Assembly (NCBI GenBank): GCA_035353175.1
Contig: DAOPZC010000051.1
Span: 1 to 35,442 of the forward strand
Direction of reading: 5' to 3'
Source of the DNA: DAOPZC01 sp035353175
GTDB lineage: Bacteria > Verrucomicrobiota > Kiritimatiellia > RFP12 > UBA1067
DNA length: 35,442 nucleotides
Position numbers and translations under genes: made by a program. Positions 7,157-15,100 of the stretch are shown piece after piece. Below the pieces are notes generated by a model, which saw only the letters and a program-made list of their open reading frames with translations, had not been told where the DNA came from and ran no database searches. The first letter of the stretch is position 1, and each line of letters opens with the position of its first letter.

Positions 7157-8419
7157 CTACTGGTAGTAGCGGGCGATTTCTTCTTTGGCAATCTTGCACC
7201 AGGCGATCGCGCGCGACGGATCGTTGTGGATCGTGTCGTGGTCCTTCATGATGATTTCGAGGTGGCATCCCTTGGCCTTCTCGAGAATATCGCGAATGTC
7301 CTTCCGCGCAGCGGCCTCGTCGAAGACGCTCGTGGAAAGGATCGCCGGATTCGGGCGGCAGGAGTAAACGTACTTGTCCTGCAGCGCCGCCGCCATTTTT
7401 GCGCGGTCGCAGGTCGGCGACACGCTGACGCGGCGGATGTTCGGCACCTCCTTGAGCAGATGCCAGCGCTCGGAGATCGGCTCACAGCAGCCGTAGCAGA
7501 CCAGGCCGAAGCGCGCCATGACGGGCTTCTGATACTGCAGAATGAATTCGTCGAAGAGCTCGGGGGCCAGCTTTTTGGTGTCTTGGCTCTCGAACAGGGC
7601 CCACAGGTCTTTGGCGCGCGCCGTCCCCTGATAATCTTTGGCCGGCAACTGCGTCGTCCAGCCAAACCCGCCCGACCCGATGTAATCGCCCTCGTTGTTC
7701 AGGCTGTAAAGCCCCGCGTTCTCAAGGAAGGTGACCAGATCCAGCGTTCCGTCGCGCAGGAAGGCCATCAGGTTATGCACCCCCTGCGGGTTGTCTTTGA
7801 TATCCTTCATGAACTGGTCGAAACCACGCAGCTTCATCAGCTCGCGCGTCAGGCCCAACGACCAATACCACTGTTGACGCAACTTGACCGGAAGAACCCG
7901 GTCGAAAATCTCGCGCGCAAGATGGACGACCTCGGTTGTCGCATCCCGGTCCACGGTGATCGTCTGAAATTGGAGGCCGCTCAAATCATTCAGATCCCTC
8001 AACGTCGGCTGCGGGTTCACCGATGAGGTGTCGGGGCCCCAAAACGTCCGCTTATATATCCAGCCCACTCTGAACCGGCTTTCAACGACGCGGTCGTCGC
8101 CCATCTTCTCGCCCCAGAAAATCTCTTTACGCAAACGATGCTCCCAGTGGCGGGCGAGATCGTGCGTACATTCCAGCGAAGATTCGGGTATGATCTCTCG
8201 CCAGCTGAATTCGGGGTCGCACAGGATCAGAGGACGCGAAGGCTGCAGCGCATTTTGACGCGTCCAGAGCACTTTCTTTTCTGCCTCGATTTGACGCGTG
8301 GATAACGCCATGACCCGTTCACCCAACCGCCTCAGAACATCGCGCTCCGACGGTGTGATGGTAAGGTCCGCGACATGCGTATCCAGCGCCACGTTGCCCG
8401 GTTGATCATGATCATTCAT
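7157..8419 (-). CDS. URO-D-like (uroporphyrinogen decarboxylase / corrinoid methyltransferase fold) protein
   Basis: A 420-residue cytoplasmic protein of the URO-D superfamily branch that is expanded in Lentisphaerae and Kiritimatiellota. It reads as a TIM-barrel with a long N-terminal extension. Conserved-looking motifs include FGLVCYGCCEPISE (about 311-324), NIRRVSVSPTCDRAKM and EIIMKDHDTIHNDP near the C-terminus. The cysteines at the strand ends could bind zinc, as in MtaA/CmuA-type methyltransferases. Heme synthesis is unlikely: the protein is longer than HemE (about 350) and no hem gene is nearby. The substrate is unknown. AAGGGAG lies 9 nt before the ATG. A good promoter lies at 8535-8563, and the leader carries an inverted repeat (8464-8491). 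It is divergent from the HTH-EIIA gene. Confidence 0.8.
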   Translation of the reverse strand: MNDHDQPGNVALDTHVADLTITPSERDVLRRLGERVMALSTRQIEAEKKVLWTRQNALQPSRPLILCDPEFSWREIIPESSLECTHDLARHWEHRLRKEIFWGEKMGDDRVVESRFRVGWIYKRTFWGPDTSSVNPQPTLRDLNDLSGLQFQTITVDRDATTEVVHLAREIFDRVLPVKLRQQWYWSLGLTRELMKLRGFDQFMKDIKDNPQGVHNLMAFLRDGTLDLVTFLENAGLYSLNNEGDYIGSGGFGWTTQLPAKDYQGTARAKDLWALFESQDTKKLAPELFDEFILQYQKPVMARFGLVCYGCCEPISERWHLLKEVPNIRRVSVSPTCDRAKMAAALQDKYVYSCRPNPAILSTSVFDEAAARKDIRDILEKAKGCHLEIIMKDHDTIHNDPSRAIAWCKIAKEEIARYYQ

Positions 8420-8463
8420 AACCGAACGCTCCCTTCTTTATTACACCTTTTCTTAAAGACAAG

Positions 8464-8491
8464 CCATCCGCCGGTCTCGCCTGTCGGATGG
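8464..8491 (-). promoter_or_regulatory. Inverted repeat in the URO-D gene leader
   Basis: CCATCCG (8464-8470) and CGGATGG (8485-8491) are perfect 7-bp arms with a 14-nt spacer. They lie in the predicted ~110-nt 5' UTR of the URO-D-like gene. There is no following T-run, so this is a candidate operator or leader hairpin rather than a plain terminator. Confidence 0.35.
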
Positions 8492-8516
8492 TATGAAAAG
8501 CCCGCACACGGTACGG

Positions 8517-8633
8517 TTCCGCTTTCATGTCGCTATTATATCAGCGGAACGCTTTTTTGTCTATTGAACAAAAAGCGGAAAGGGCCCGAAAACGCCATTT
8601 TTTAGCGATTCCGCACCCGCGCTCTTCCGCTTT
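8517..8633. repeat. TTCCGCTTT element array in a divergent promoter region
   Basis: The 9-mer TTCCGCTTT occurs exactly at 8517-8525 (+), 8572-8580 (complement) and 8625-8633 (+). A 7-nt partial copy (AGCGGAA, complement) lies at 8543-8549. The first two exact copies and the partial one flank or enter the URO-D promoter; the last overlaps the -35 box of the opposing promoter. This layout is what binding sites for one regulator controlling both genes would look like. Confidence 0.45.
8535..8563 (-). promoter_or_regulatory. Sigma70-like promoter for the URO-D-like gene
   Basis: On the minus strand TAGACA (8563-8558) and TATAAT (8540-8535) are spaced exactly 17 bp: a 5/6 -35 box and a perfect -10 box. 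This is among the best promoter matches in the window. Copies of a TTCCGCTTT element lie on both sides, within 20 bp. The 350-nt gap 8420-8769 holds this promoter, the opposing one at 8632-8660, the repeat array and the leader inverted repeat. Confidence 0.65.
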
Positions 8634-8660
8634 GACGGGACGGGAAAAAAGGATTAAGAT
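8632..8660 (+). promoter_or_regulatory. Sigma70-like promoter for the HTH-EIIA gene
   Basis: TTGACG (8632-8637) and TAAGAT (8655-8660) are spaced 17 bp, with a 5/6 -35 box and a 4/6 -10 box. The predicted start near 8667 leaves a ~100-nt leader. The -35 box overlaps the last TTCCGCTTT copy. Confidence 0.45.
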
Positions 8661-8769
8661 AAATTCCGATTTTTTTAAAAACCGTTTCATTGACGCGTCA
8701 GGACGCGACTCGCCACGGCATGTCACACGCCGGCAGGGACGTTGCCCGCATTCACCCCATAGGCGCATT

Positions 8770-9489
8770 ATGCCCCACAGAATGCTCTCTCTCCAACAGG
8801 CCGCACGCCACATCCGCATCCCCGAGCGCGAGCTGTTTCATCTGGTGCAGCGCGAAGAGATCCCGTTCCTGCGGCACGGCGAAGAGATCGTTTTCGAACA
8901 CCGCCAGCTCGACGACTGGGCGCAGCGCCGCATCCTCGGGCTGCCCGCCAAGACCCTGACCCAGCACCACCGCGAAGCGACGTCCGAACGCGCCCGCGCC
9001 GCCTCCGATGACGTTCTCGTGGAGCGGCTCTTCCGCCCCGCATGGATCGACCCCGCACTCGCCTCACGCACCAAACCGGGCGTGATCCGCGACATGGTCG
9101 CCCTGGCGGTCTCGACCGGGCTGTTGTACGACGACGCGGCCCTGCAGCGCGAGATTGAAGAGCGGGAGAACGTCAGCTCCACGGCGATCGGCGGCGGCGC
9201 GGCGTTTCTGCACGCGCGCTATCACGATCCGTATCAGGCGTCAGACTCGTTCGTCGTGCTCGGAAAAACGGTGCAGCACATCTTCTTCGGCGCGCAGGAC
9301 GGCGAACAGACCGACCTCTTCTTCCTGATCTGCTGCATGGAAGACACCCTGCACCTGCACACGCTGGCGCGGCTCTGCATGTTGGCGCACGGCACGCTGT
9401 TGCTCTCGGACCTGCGCGCCGCCACGACGGCAGAAGAGATGTACGGGGTTCTCTGTCACGCGGAGCGCGAGTTGCTGAAGACGATGTAA
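8770..9489 (+). CDS. HTH (excisionase/MerR-like) fused to a PTS EIIA (PtsN-like) domain
   Basis: A 239-residue cytoplasmic protein. Residues about 5-58 look like an excisionase-type helix-turn-helix (SLQQAARHIRIPERELFHLVQ...IPFLRHGEEIVFEHRQLDDW). Residues about 83-239 are an EIIA domain of the fructose/nitrogen (PtsN) class. The phospho-acceptor region GGGAAFLHAR keeps the active His (His148), so phosphorylation is possible. The fusion suggests a DNA-binding regulator controlled by PTS phosphorylation or by protein contact, which is inferred. The start is the ATG at 8770 (MPHRM); a second in-frame ATG at 8782 is equally plausible, and neither has a strong Shine-Dalgarno. An in-frame upstream extension crosses the promoter and was rejected. 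It may regulate its divergent URO-D neighbour. Confidence 0.8.
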   Translation: MPHRMLSLQQAARHIRIPERELFHLVQREEIPFLRHGEEIVFEHRQLDDWAQRRILGLPAKTLTQHHREATSERARAASDDVLVERLFRPAWIDPALASRTKPGVIRDMVALAVSTGLLYDDAALQREIEERENVSSTAIGGGAAFLHARYHDPYQASDSFVVLGKTVQHIFFGAQDGEQTDLFFLICCMEDTLHLHTLARLCMLAHGTLLLSDLRAATTAEEMYGVLCHAERELLKTM

Positions 9490-9532
9490 GGCGGAGCCGT
9501 CCGGCTGCGGCCGGGGCACTGCGGCATCAAAT

Positions 9533-11488
9533 CTATTTCAGCTCGGTCTCGTACGGGATCGGAACTCCGTACTTGGCGTTGACCTTGAGCATCTCCGCCA
9601 TGAGCTGCTGCTGCGCCTCCCGCGAATAGGCGCCGACCAGATGATACATCTTTTGCCGCGCCCAACGCGTCTTCACGGTCGAAGAGCCCAGCTTGGCGTG
9701 GCGCGTCATGCTCAGCCGAAAGATCGAATCATATCCTTTGTCTGCCGCCAAGCCGCGCACCTGGAAAACCAGTTCTTCCGTGGTTTCAGGGCACACGCCG
9801 CACAGTTCCAACTGGCGGTCCTTATAAAGATTCGCGGTGCTCTTGGGATACACCTCGCTCTTGGACGCGGAATCGAAGACGACCGTAATGTCGCCCATCA
9901 CCGGGTTGCGGATGCCCCCGTACACGGTCCCCATCGCATCCGGGATGTCCCAGCGGTTGCCGTTCAGCACCGTCGACGTGCCGCGGTTGCAGTAGGTCAG
10001 CATGTCGAGCAGATAGACGTTGGCCTTGCTCTGGGTGCCGAACATGTAGATCGACACCAGGCCATTGTTGATCTTGGAGAACTCGCCGATGATCTTGGCG
10101 CTCTCCGTCATGCCGAAGGTCGGCTTGCCGTCCGTCACGATCATCGCGATCATCGGGCGCTTCGCGTCGCGAGGCAGCTTCATCAGCGACCGCAGCGACC
10201 CGAACACGTCGGTCTGCCCGAAGGCGCGCATTCCCTCGACGAACGTGGTCGCCTTCTGCACATTCTCGGCGGTCGCCGGCGCCCACTCCGGGAAGCAGTT
10301 CTCGAAGTTGTCGCGGAACGCGACCACATTGAAGCGGTCGCCCACATTCATCGTCTGCAGCGCCGCAGTCATGCCGCGGCGGCAGAAGACCATCCGCTCC
10401 TCCGACATGGAGGCCGAGACGTCCTGGACGAACACGATGTCCTTGGCGATGGTCGGCACGTTCTTGTCCGTCCGCGGCTGGATGCCGATGCGGAAATAGA
10501 CGCGCCCGGGCTCCTCCGGATCGCGGTAGGTCTCCAGCCCCACCGCCAACAGATCGTCGATCGGGACATAATCGATCGTCTCCTGCAGCGCCGCAATCTG
10601 CGCCTGCGCCTCACGCGCTTTGCGCTCCTCCTCGCTGAGCGCGCTGACGGCCACCTGCTTGTTGGCGGCGTCCACCTGTTTCTGGACCAGATCCTGCTGG
10701 CCTTGCGTGAGCTGCGTGCCGTCCGTGCGCCCCGTCGCACCGGACTTGCCGCTCTTCTCGCCGGGACGCATTGCGAAACGCTCCTCTGTCGCGCCGGCAG
10801 AAACTTGGGACGGCGTCCCCGGAGCCTGCGCAGAAGGAACCTTGAACGTGCCCTTGCTGATCTCCGTGTCGAACACCTCCGCCGAATCGAACGGTTTGGG
10901 GGGGTCGGGGTCCTTGCCGAAACGGCGCCCCGCGAGATCGATCGACGGCACGATGTCCGGCGCCTTGGGGACGCGTTCGATCATCGGGATTTCGCGCCGC
11001 GGCAGGGTCGCCACATTGTCCTGCACGGTGCGGTCGAAAATCTGCGCGATCTCCTGGCGCGGCATCCACGGCGTGGTGTCGACCTGCTCGGCCATCGTCT
11101 CTTTCAGCGCCGGCACGCCGGGCGCGAGCGCTTCGCGCGGAATGGGCGGCGGCGCGGTCAGCGCGGGATTCGCGCTCTGGCTCAGCGCCTCCACCTTGTC
11201 GCCGACCTCGATGGGGCCCCGGCTCGGCAGGTCGCGCTCGCCGGCAATCTTCTCCGCGATGCGCATCGGATCGGCGCGCATCGTTTCCACGCGCATGGGC
11301 GGCACCCGGTCGTCGTCGAACCATTCGCGTCCCTTCTCCCTCAGGCCCGCGATGCCGCTGATTGCCCAGTCGGCGAAGAAAAACATGAGGACCATGTGGA
11401 TGATCGCGGACAGCAAGACCGCGACGCAGGCCAACATCCAGTGATGGTCGCAATGCCTCTGATGCTGCCCGAATCCGTACGGTATCAT
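9533..11488 (-). CDS. TonB-like membrane anchor fused to a VWA domain
   Basis: A 651-residue protein. A short cytoplasmic N-terminus (1-17) is followed by one membrane helix (about 18-41), then a long periplasmic linker with Pro-rich stretches (about 60-250), a predicted helix (about 264-305) and a VWA domain (about 349-530). The MIDAS site is complete: Asp356, Ser358 and Ser360 (DVSAS), Thr426 (GQTD) and Asp453 (VTDG). The membrane helix contains LLSAIIH; Ser27 and His31 match the Ser-x3-His of the TonB helix (Ser16/His20 in E. coli) needed for coupling to ExbB/ExbD. No TonB C-terminal domain is present. The last ~120 residues are an unassigned beta-rich region. It is the last gene of exbB-exbD-TPR-VWA, and its ATG overlaps the TPR stop by 4 bp. 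A force-transducing role is inferred. Confidence 0.85.
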   Translation of the reverse strand: MIPYGFGQHQRHCDHHWMLACVAVLLSAIIHMVLMFFFADWAISGIAGLREKGREWFDDDRVPPMRVETMRADPMRIAEKIAGERDLPSRGPIEVGDKVEALSQSANPALTAPPPIPREALAPGVPALKETMAEQVDTTPWMPRQEIAQIFDRTVQDNVATLPRREIPMIERVPKAPDIVPSIDLAGRRFGKDPDPPKPFDSAEVFDTEISKGTFKVPSAQAPGTPSQVSAGATEERFAMRPGEKSGKSGATGRTDGTQLTQGQQDLVQKQVDAANKQVAVSALSEEERKAREAQAQIAALQETIDYVPIDDLLAVGLETYRDPEEPGRVYFRIGIQPRTDKNVPTIAKDIVFVQDVSASMSEERMVFCRRGMTAALQTMNVGDRFNVVAFRDNFENCFPEWAPATAENVQKATTFVEGMRAFGQTDVFGSLRSLMKLPRDAKRPMIAMIVTDGKPTFGMTESAKIIGEFSKINNGLVSIYMFGTQSKANVYLLDMLTYCNRGTSTVLNGNRWDIPDAMGTVYGGIRNPVMGDITVVFDSASKSEVYPKSTANLYKDRQLELCGVCPETTEELVFQVRGLAADKGYDSIFRLSMTRHAKLGSSTVKTRWARQKMYHLVGAYSREAQQQLMAEMLKVNAKYGVPIPYETELK

Positions 11489-13845
11489 GCGTTGCCCTTC
11501 CTCTCACGATCCCCCGCACCGGCCTGTCCCGGCTTGGCCTGCGGCGAATCCGGATACCGGGTCTTCAGCTCGTCCCGCATCGCCTGCGCCTCCGCGGCGC
11601 GCCCCAGTTTGTCGAGCAGGACGGACGCTTTGTGCAACGCCTCGGGGACCAAGGTGGCATCGTCGAACAGGATCCCCACGCTCATGTAGTATCGCAGCGC
11701 GGCCTCGACATCGCCCTTCAGTTCGGCGTTGCGGGCCAACCCCGCATACGCGTGGGCCCTCAGCCCCAAAAGCTCCGGCGACGCCGCGCGCGAGGCCGCG
11801 TCGTTCAAATGCTTGCCCGCCTCTTCGAACTTGCCGGCGTCCGTCAGCAGTTCTCCCAGCCGCAGCGCCGCCTCCGCGCCATACGCGGTCGAAGCGCCCG
11901 CGTTCAGCGCTTCGGTGAACGCGTGGATGGCAGGATCGCGTTCGCCTTTGCTGCGGTGGACGCGGCCCAGCACCGTCCACGCGGTCTGCAACCAGCCTTT
12001 GTCCGGCTTGAGCGAGATCAGCGTGTTCGCGGCCTTCACCGCCGCATCCGGCTGTTTTTGCTCGAGTTGGAACTCCGCCAGCCACGCCAGCCGGTCCGCG
12101 CCCAGCTTCTCGGCGATGGGCGCATCCAGCAGTTTCTGGAACAGCGCGGCCGCCTCGGCCTTGCGGCCCACCTGCTGCAGAATCATCCCCAGTTCCAGCA
12201 TGGATTCCCGCTCGAACTCCTTGGAGGGGGTTGCCGCCAGGCAGGCCAGAAAGAGCTTCTCGGCCTCGGCCAGATCACCCGTCTGACGGCACACCGCCGC
12301 CCGCCAGTACAACGCCTCGGCTTTGCGCGCGTCTTCAGGAAAACGGCGCATCCGCTCGTCCAGCGTCGCGCCGGCAGCCCGCAAGTCTTTTGCGCGCAAC
12401 TCCTCCATCGCTTTCTGGTAAAGCGTTTCGGCGACCTCTTCGCTGTTCGGATACTTGGTCAGCAGTTGAGTCCAGTCGCGCAACGCGGCATCGCCCTGTT
12501 TCAGCCGCGCGCGGCACACGCCGGAAGCATAGAGCGCCTTGGCGGCGAGCGTGTCGTCGGGAAAGCGCTCCGCCACCTGAAGGAACCACGAAGAGGCCGA
12601 CTCCCACGCCTCCTGCTTCTGCAGCAGCCAGCCCAACCGGTAGAGCGCATCTTTCACGAAGGGGCTCTTGGGGCACTTGTCCACCAGCAGGCGGCAGTTC
12701 TGCACCGCGATCTCCGGCTGCTGCACGGCGATCGCCGACTCGGAGTTCATCCAGTACACGTTGTCCGCGAACACCTCGGGCGGGGGCTGCACCTGGGCCG
12801 AAACGCGCAGGACCTCCTGATACTTGCCGTCGCGATAAAGGGTCGAGAGCTTCTCGTACCACGCCGGCTTGGCCAGCCGGCCGGACGGAAACTCCGCCAG
12901 TTGCTTCGCGTAGACCGCCACCGCCTCGCCGCGCTGCTCCAGCTGCCGCAGGCAGTTCGCCTTGACGTAGAGGACTTCCTCACGCGCGGCGTGCTGCGCG
13001 TTGCCGATGATCAGGTCCAAGATCTCCGAGCCTTCCTTGTAGCGGCCCGCGTAATAGTTCGCCCAGCCCGCCGACAGCGCGCTTTCCGCCACGCGCGGCG
13101 ACTGGGGATACTTGGTCCTCAGCGTCTGGAACAGATTTGCGCTCTCCTCGTAGCGCTCGTCGAGCAACGCGACCTGCGCCGCGAAATAGGAGGCCTCCTC
13201 CGCCACCTTGGGGTCTTTCGCCTTGAGCGCCAGATCGAGATAAAGCCCCATCGCGCGGCGCCGGTCTTCCGGCTTGCCGGTCCGGGTCAGCAGCCACGCG
13301 GTGCGCAGCCCCGAATACATGCCGTAGTCCGTCTCCGCGAACTCCTTGCCCAGCTGTTCATACCGCGCCAGCGCGTCCACCGGGCGGTTCAGCCGCTCCA
13401 ACGTCTCGCCCCAGTGGTACAGCGCCGCCGCCCGCACATCAGACGGCACGTCAGGCTTGACCAGCTTCTCGAACGCGGCCGCAGCCCCTTCCAACGATCC
13501 GCCGCCCGCATCCATCAGGATCAGCGCGCGCTGCAGATAGGCGCGGGGCACGTTGGCGCTCGCCGGGAACGATTCCACAAGCCGCTTGTAGGCCGCCTCG
13601 GCCTCGGTGAACTTCTTGGTCCTGCGGTAGCACTCGCCCAGACGGAACAGGACGTTGTCGAGGCCCTGCACGTCGGGCGCGGCCGCCAGCGCCTCATACT
13701 CGCGCGCCGCCAGCTCGAACAGGCTGCGCCGGAAAAGACCGTCCGCCAGCTGCAGCCGGTCGCTCAGCTCCACCGGGTCGGCTCCGAACGCGACACCCGC
13801 GGCCAGCAACAGCCCCGCGCACACACTCTGTAAGCGAGCCCTCAT
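11485..13845 (-). CDS. Periplasmic tetratricopeptide-repeat protein
   Basis: A 786-residue protein with a Sec signal peptide (MRARLQSVCAGLLLAAGVAFGA), starting at the ATG that overlaps the exbD stop as ATGA. The upstream in-frame extension (to 13917) runs inside exbD and was rejected. Nearly the whole mature chain is TPR or TPR-like units of about 34-37 residues (for example FRLGECYRRTKKFTEAEAAY, LYRLGWLLQKQEAWESASSW, ALRLGELLTDAGKFEEAGKH). It resembles the TPR part of CpoB/YbgF and of BamD-like proteins, so it probably acts as a periplasmic scaffold for the ExbB/ExbD/VWA complex. Its own stop overlaps the VWA start by 4 bp. The partner role is inferred from gene order. Confidence 0.87.
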   Translation of the reverse strand: MRARLQSVCAGLLLAAGVAFGADPVELSDRLQLADGLFRRSLFELAAREYEALAAAPDVQGLDNVLFRLGECYRRTKKFTEAEAAYKRLVESFPASANVPRAYLQRALILMDAGGGSLEGAAAAFEKLVKPDVPSDVRAAALYHWGETLERLNRPVDALARYEQLGKEFAETDYGMYSGLRTAWLLTRTGKPEDRRRAMGLYLDLALKAKDPKVAEEASYFAAQVALLDERYEESANLFQTLRTKYPQSPRVAESALSAGWANYYAGRYKEGSEILDLIIGNAQHAAREEVLYVKANCLRQLEQRGEAVAVYAKQLAEFPSGRLAKPAWYEKLSTLYRDGKYQEVLRVSAQVQPPPEVFADNVYWMNSESAIAVQQPEIAVQNCRLLVDKCPKSPFVKDALYRLGWLLQKQEAWESASSWFLQVAERFPDDTLAAKALYASGVCRARLKQGDAALRDWTQLLTKYPNSEEVAETLYQKAMEELRAKDLRAAGATLDERMRRFPEDARKAEALYWRAAVCRQTGDLAEAEKLFLACLAATPSKEFERESMLELGMILQQVGRKAEAAALFQKLLDAPIAEKLGADRLAWLAEFQLEQKQPDAAVKAANTLISLKPDKGWLQTAWTVLGRVHRSKGERDPAIHAFTEALNAGASTAYGAEAALRLGELLTDAGKFEEAGKHLNDAASRAASPELLGLRAHAYAGLARNAELKGDVEAALRYYMSVGILFDDATLVPEALHKASVLLDKLGRAAEAQAMRDELKTRYPDSPQAKPGQAGAGDRERKGNA

Positions 13846-14276
13846 TGATTCTCCGTCGCGACGCCCTTGTCTTCGCTCGTGGCCATCGAGAAATTCCAGA
13901 TGTCGGCTTTGCGGCACGTGTCGACCACCTTGATCAGGTCTTCGTAGCGCGTCGCCTTGTCCGCGCGCAACACCACGGGCTGCCCCGGGAAATACCGCGC
14001 GAGGCGGTCCAGCCGCGTCCGCAGGGCGTCGAGCGTCAAGTCCTGCTGGTTCACCGACACGCGCCCGTCCTGGGCGATGTTGATGATGATTTCGCCCGGC
14101 AGCCGGTCCGGCACCTTGCCGCTCTGCGCCGAAGGCAGGCTGATGTCGATCTCATACTCCCACTGCGAAAAGATCGACGTCGTGATGAAGAAGAAAAGCA
14201 TCAGGAAGATGATGTCCATCATGGACGTCATCTGGAACGTGGGAAGCACGCCCCGACGGTTTTTGCGGAAATTCAT
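13842..14276 (-). CDS. exbD: ExbD/TolR family proton-channel subunit
   Basis: A 144-residue inner-membrane protein with a short cytoplasmic N-terminus, one helix (about 19-38) and a periplasmic domain. The proton-carrying Asp of ExbD/TolR is present as Asp21 in TSMMDIIFLML. The periplasmic part (EYEIDISLPSAQSG, INIAQDGRVSVNQQDLTLDALRTRL, PVVLRADKATRYEDLIKVVDTCRKADI) follows the ExbD/TolR fold closely. It pairs with the upstream exbB product to use the proton motive force. ATGA overlaps join it to both neighbours (14273-14276 and 13842-13845). It could equally be called TolR-like; the energy consumer here is likely the VWA protein. Confidence 0.93.
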   Translation of the reverse strand: MNFRKNRRGVLPTFQMTSMMDIIFLMLFFFITTSIFSQWEYEIDISLPSAQSGKVPDRLPGEIIINIAQDGRVSVNQQDLTLDALRTRLDRLARYFPGQPVVLRADKATRYEDLIKVVDTCRKADIWNFSMATSEDKGVATENQ

Positions 14277-15055
14277 GTTCTGTCGATCCTGTCGATGAAG
14301 GACGCTTTAGTGCCCGAGCCCGCGCCGATGATCGCGGTCAGAATTTCAGCGGAGGCCGTTTCGAGGTTGGCGATTTGGCGGCTCGCGCGCCGCCGGAACC
14401 AGGCGTAGAACGCCATGCAGGGAATCGCCACCACCAGCCCGAAGACCGTCGTCACGATCGCCTGCGAAACGCCGGCCGCGAGCACCACCGGCTTGGCGCT
14501 CGCGACATCGCTCGCGACCGAGCCGAAAGCCGTCAGCATGCCCAGCACGGTGCCCAGCAGTCCCAGCAGCGGCGCGATCGTGGCCACATCCAACAGGAAC
14601 TCGGTCTGGCCCTGTATCGCGTCCGCCTGCCGCGCGCCTTCCGCCTCCGTGGCGCCGCGCAGCAGCGACACGTCGCATTGGGGCACGTTCCGCAGGCAGT
14701 CCAAGGCCGACAGCACCACGGCCGACAGCGGGCACGGATGGCGGTCGCACAGCCGGCGCACCTCGTTCAAATCGTTCGCGCGGACCCGCGCGAGAAGGTC
14801 GATCATCAGCTCGTGCGGGGTCACCGCTCCGGCGCGCAGCACGGTCACGAAATAGAAAACCATCGCCAGTGCGAAGACCGAGATCGCGGCCAGCACCCAC
14901 ATGATCCAGCCGCCATACTCCCAGGCCTGTTTGAACGACATGCCGTAGGTCTTGACCATCGGCGACGCCGCGGCCTCGGCCGCCTCCTGCGCCACCGCGC
15001 ACGTCAGGAACCCCATGCAGGCCAGAACACCCACAACCGCCTTTTGATGCCTCAT
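14273..15055 (-). CDS. exbB: ExbB/TolQ/MotA family proton-channel subunit
   Basis: An inner-membrane protein with an N-terminal signal-like helix ending near CAVAQEA, followed by three membrane helices: about 50-70 (GGWIMWVLAAISVFALAMVFYF), about 165-190 (ATIAPLLGLLGTVLGMLTAF) and about 205-230 (VSQAIVTTVFGLVVAIPCMAFYAWF). The last two form the conserved MotA/TolQ/ExbB pore signature with GLLGTVLGM and AIP. The ATG at 15055 is preferred because AAAGGA lies 8 nt upstream; the ATG at 15064 would overlap that site. It starts 45 nt after the argH stop, so it may be read through from argH. The signal peptide is common in ExbB of PVC and Bacteroidetes relatives. Confidence 0.92.
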   Translation of the reverse strand: MRHQKAVVGVLACMGFLTCAVAQEAAEAAASPMVKTYGMSFKQAWEYGGWIMWVLAAISVFALAMVFYFVTVLRAGAVTPHELMIDLLARVRANDLNEVRRLCDRHPCPLSAVVLSALDCLRNVPQCDVSLLRGATEAEGARQADAIQGQTEFLLDVATIAPLLGLLGTVLGMLTAFGSVASDVASAKPVVLAAGVSQAIVTTVFGLVVAIPCMAFYAWFRRRASRQIANLETASAEILTAIIGAGSGTKASFIDRIDRT

Positions 15056-15100
15056 GCTCTTCATCCTTTCTCCGAACCGACTTTCACGTAACAGAAAAAC

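Noticed and set aside
9641..13833. Long plus-strand ORFs (682 and 733 codons) over the VWA and TPR genes
   Set aside because: They are antisense shadows in GC-rich DNA, rich in Arg/His/Gln with no domain, signal or ribosome site. The minus-strand genes have clear families.
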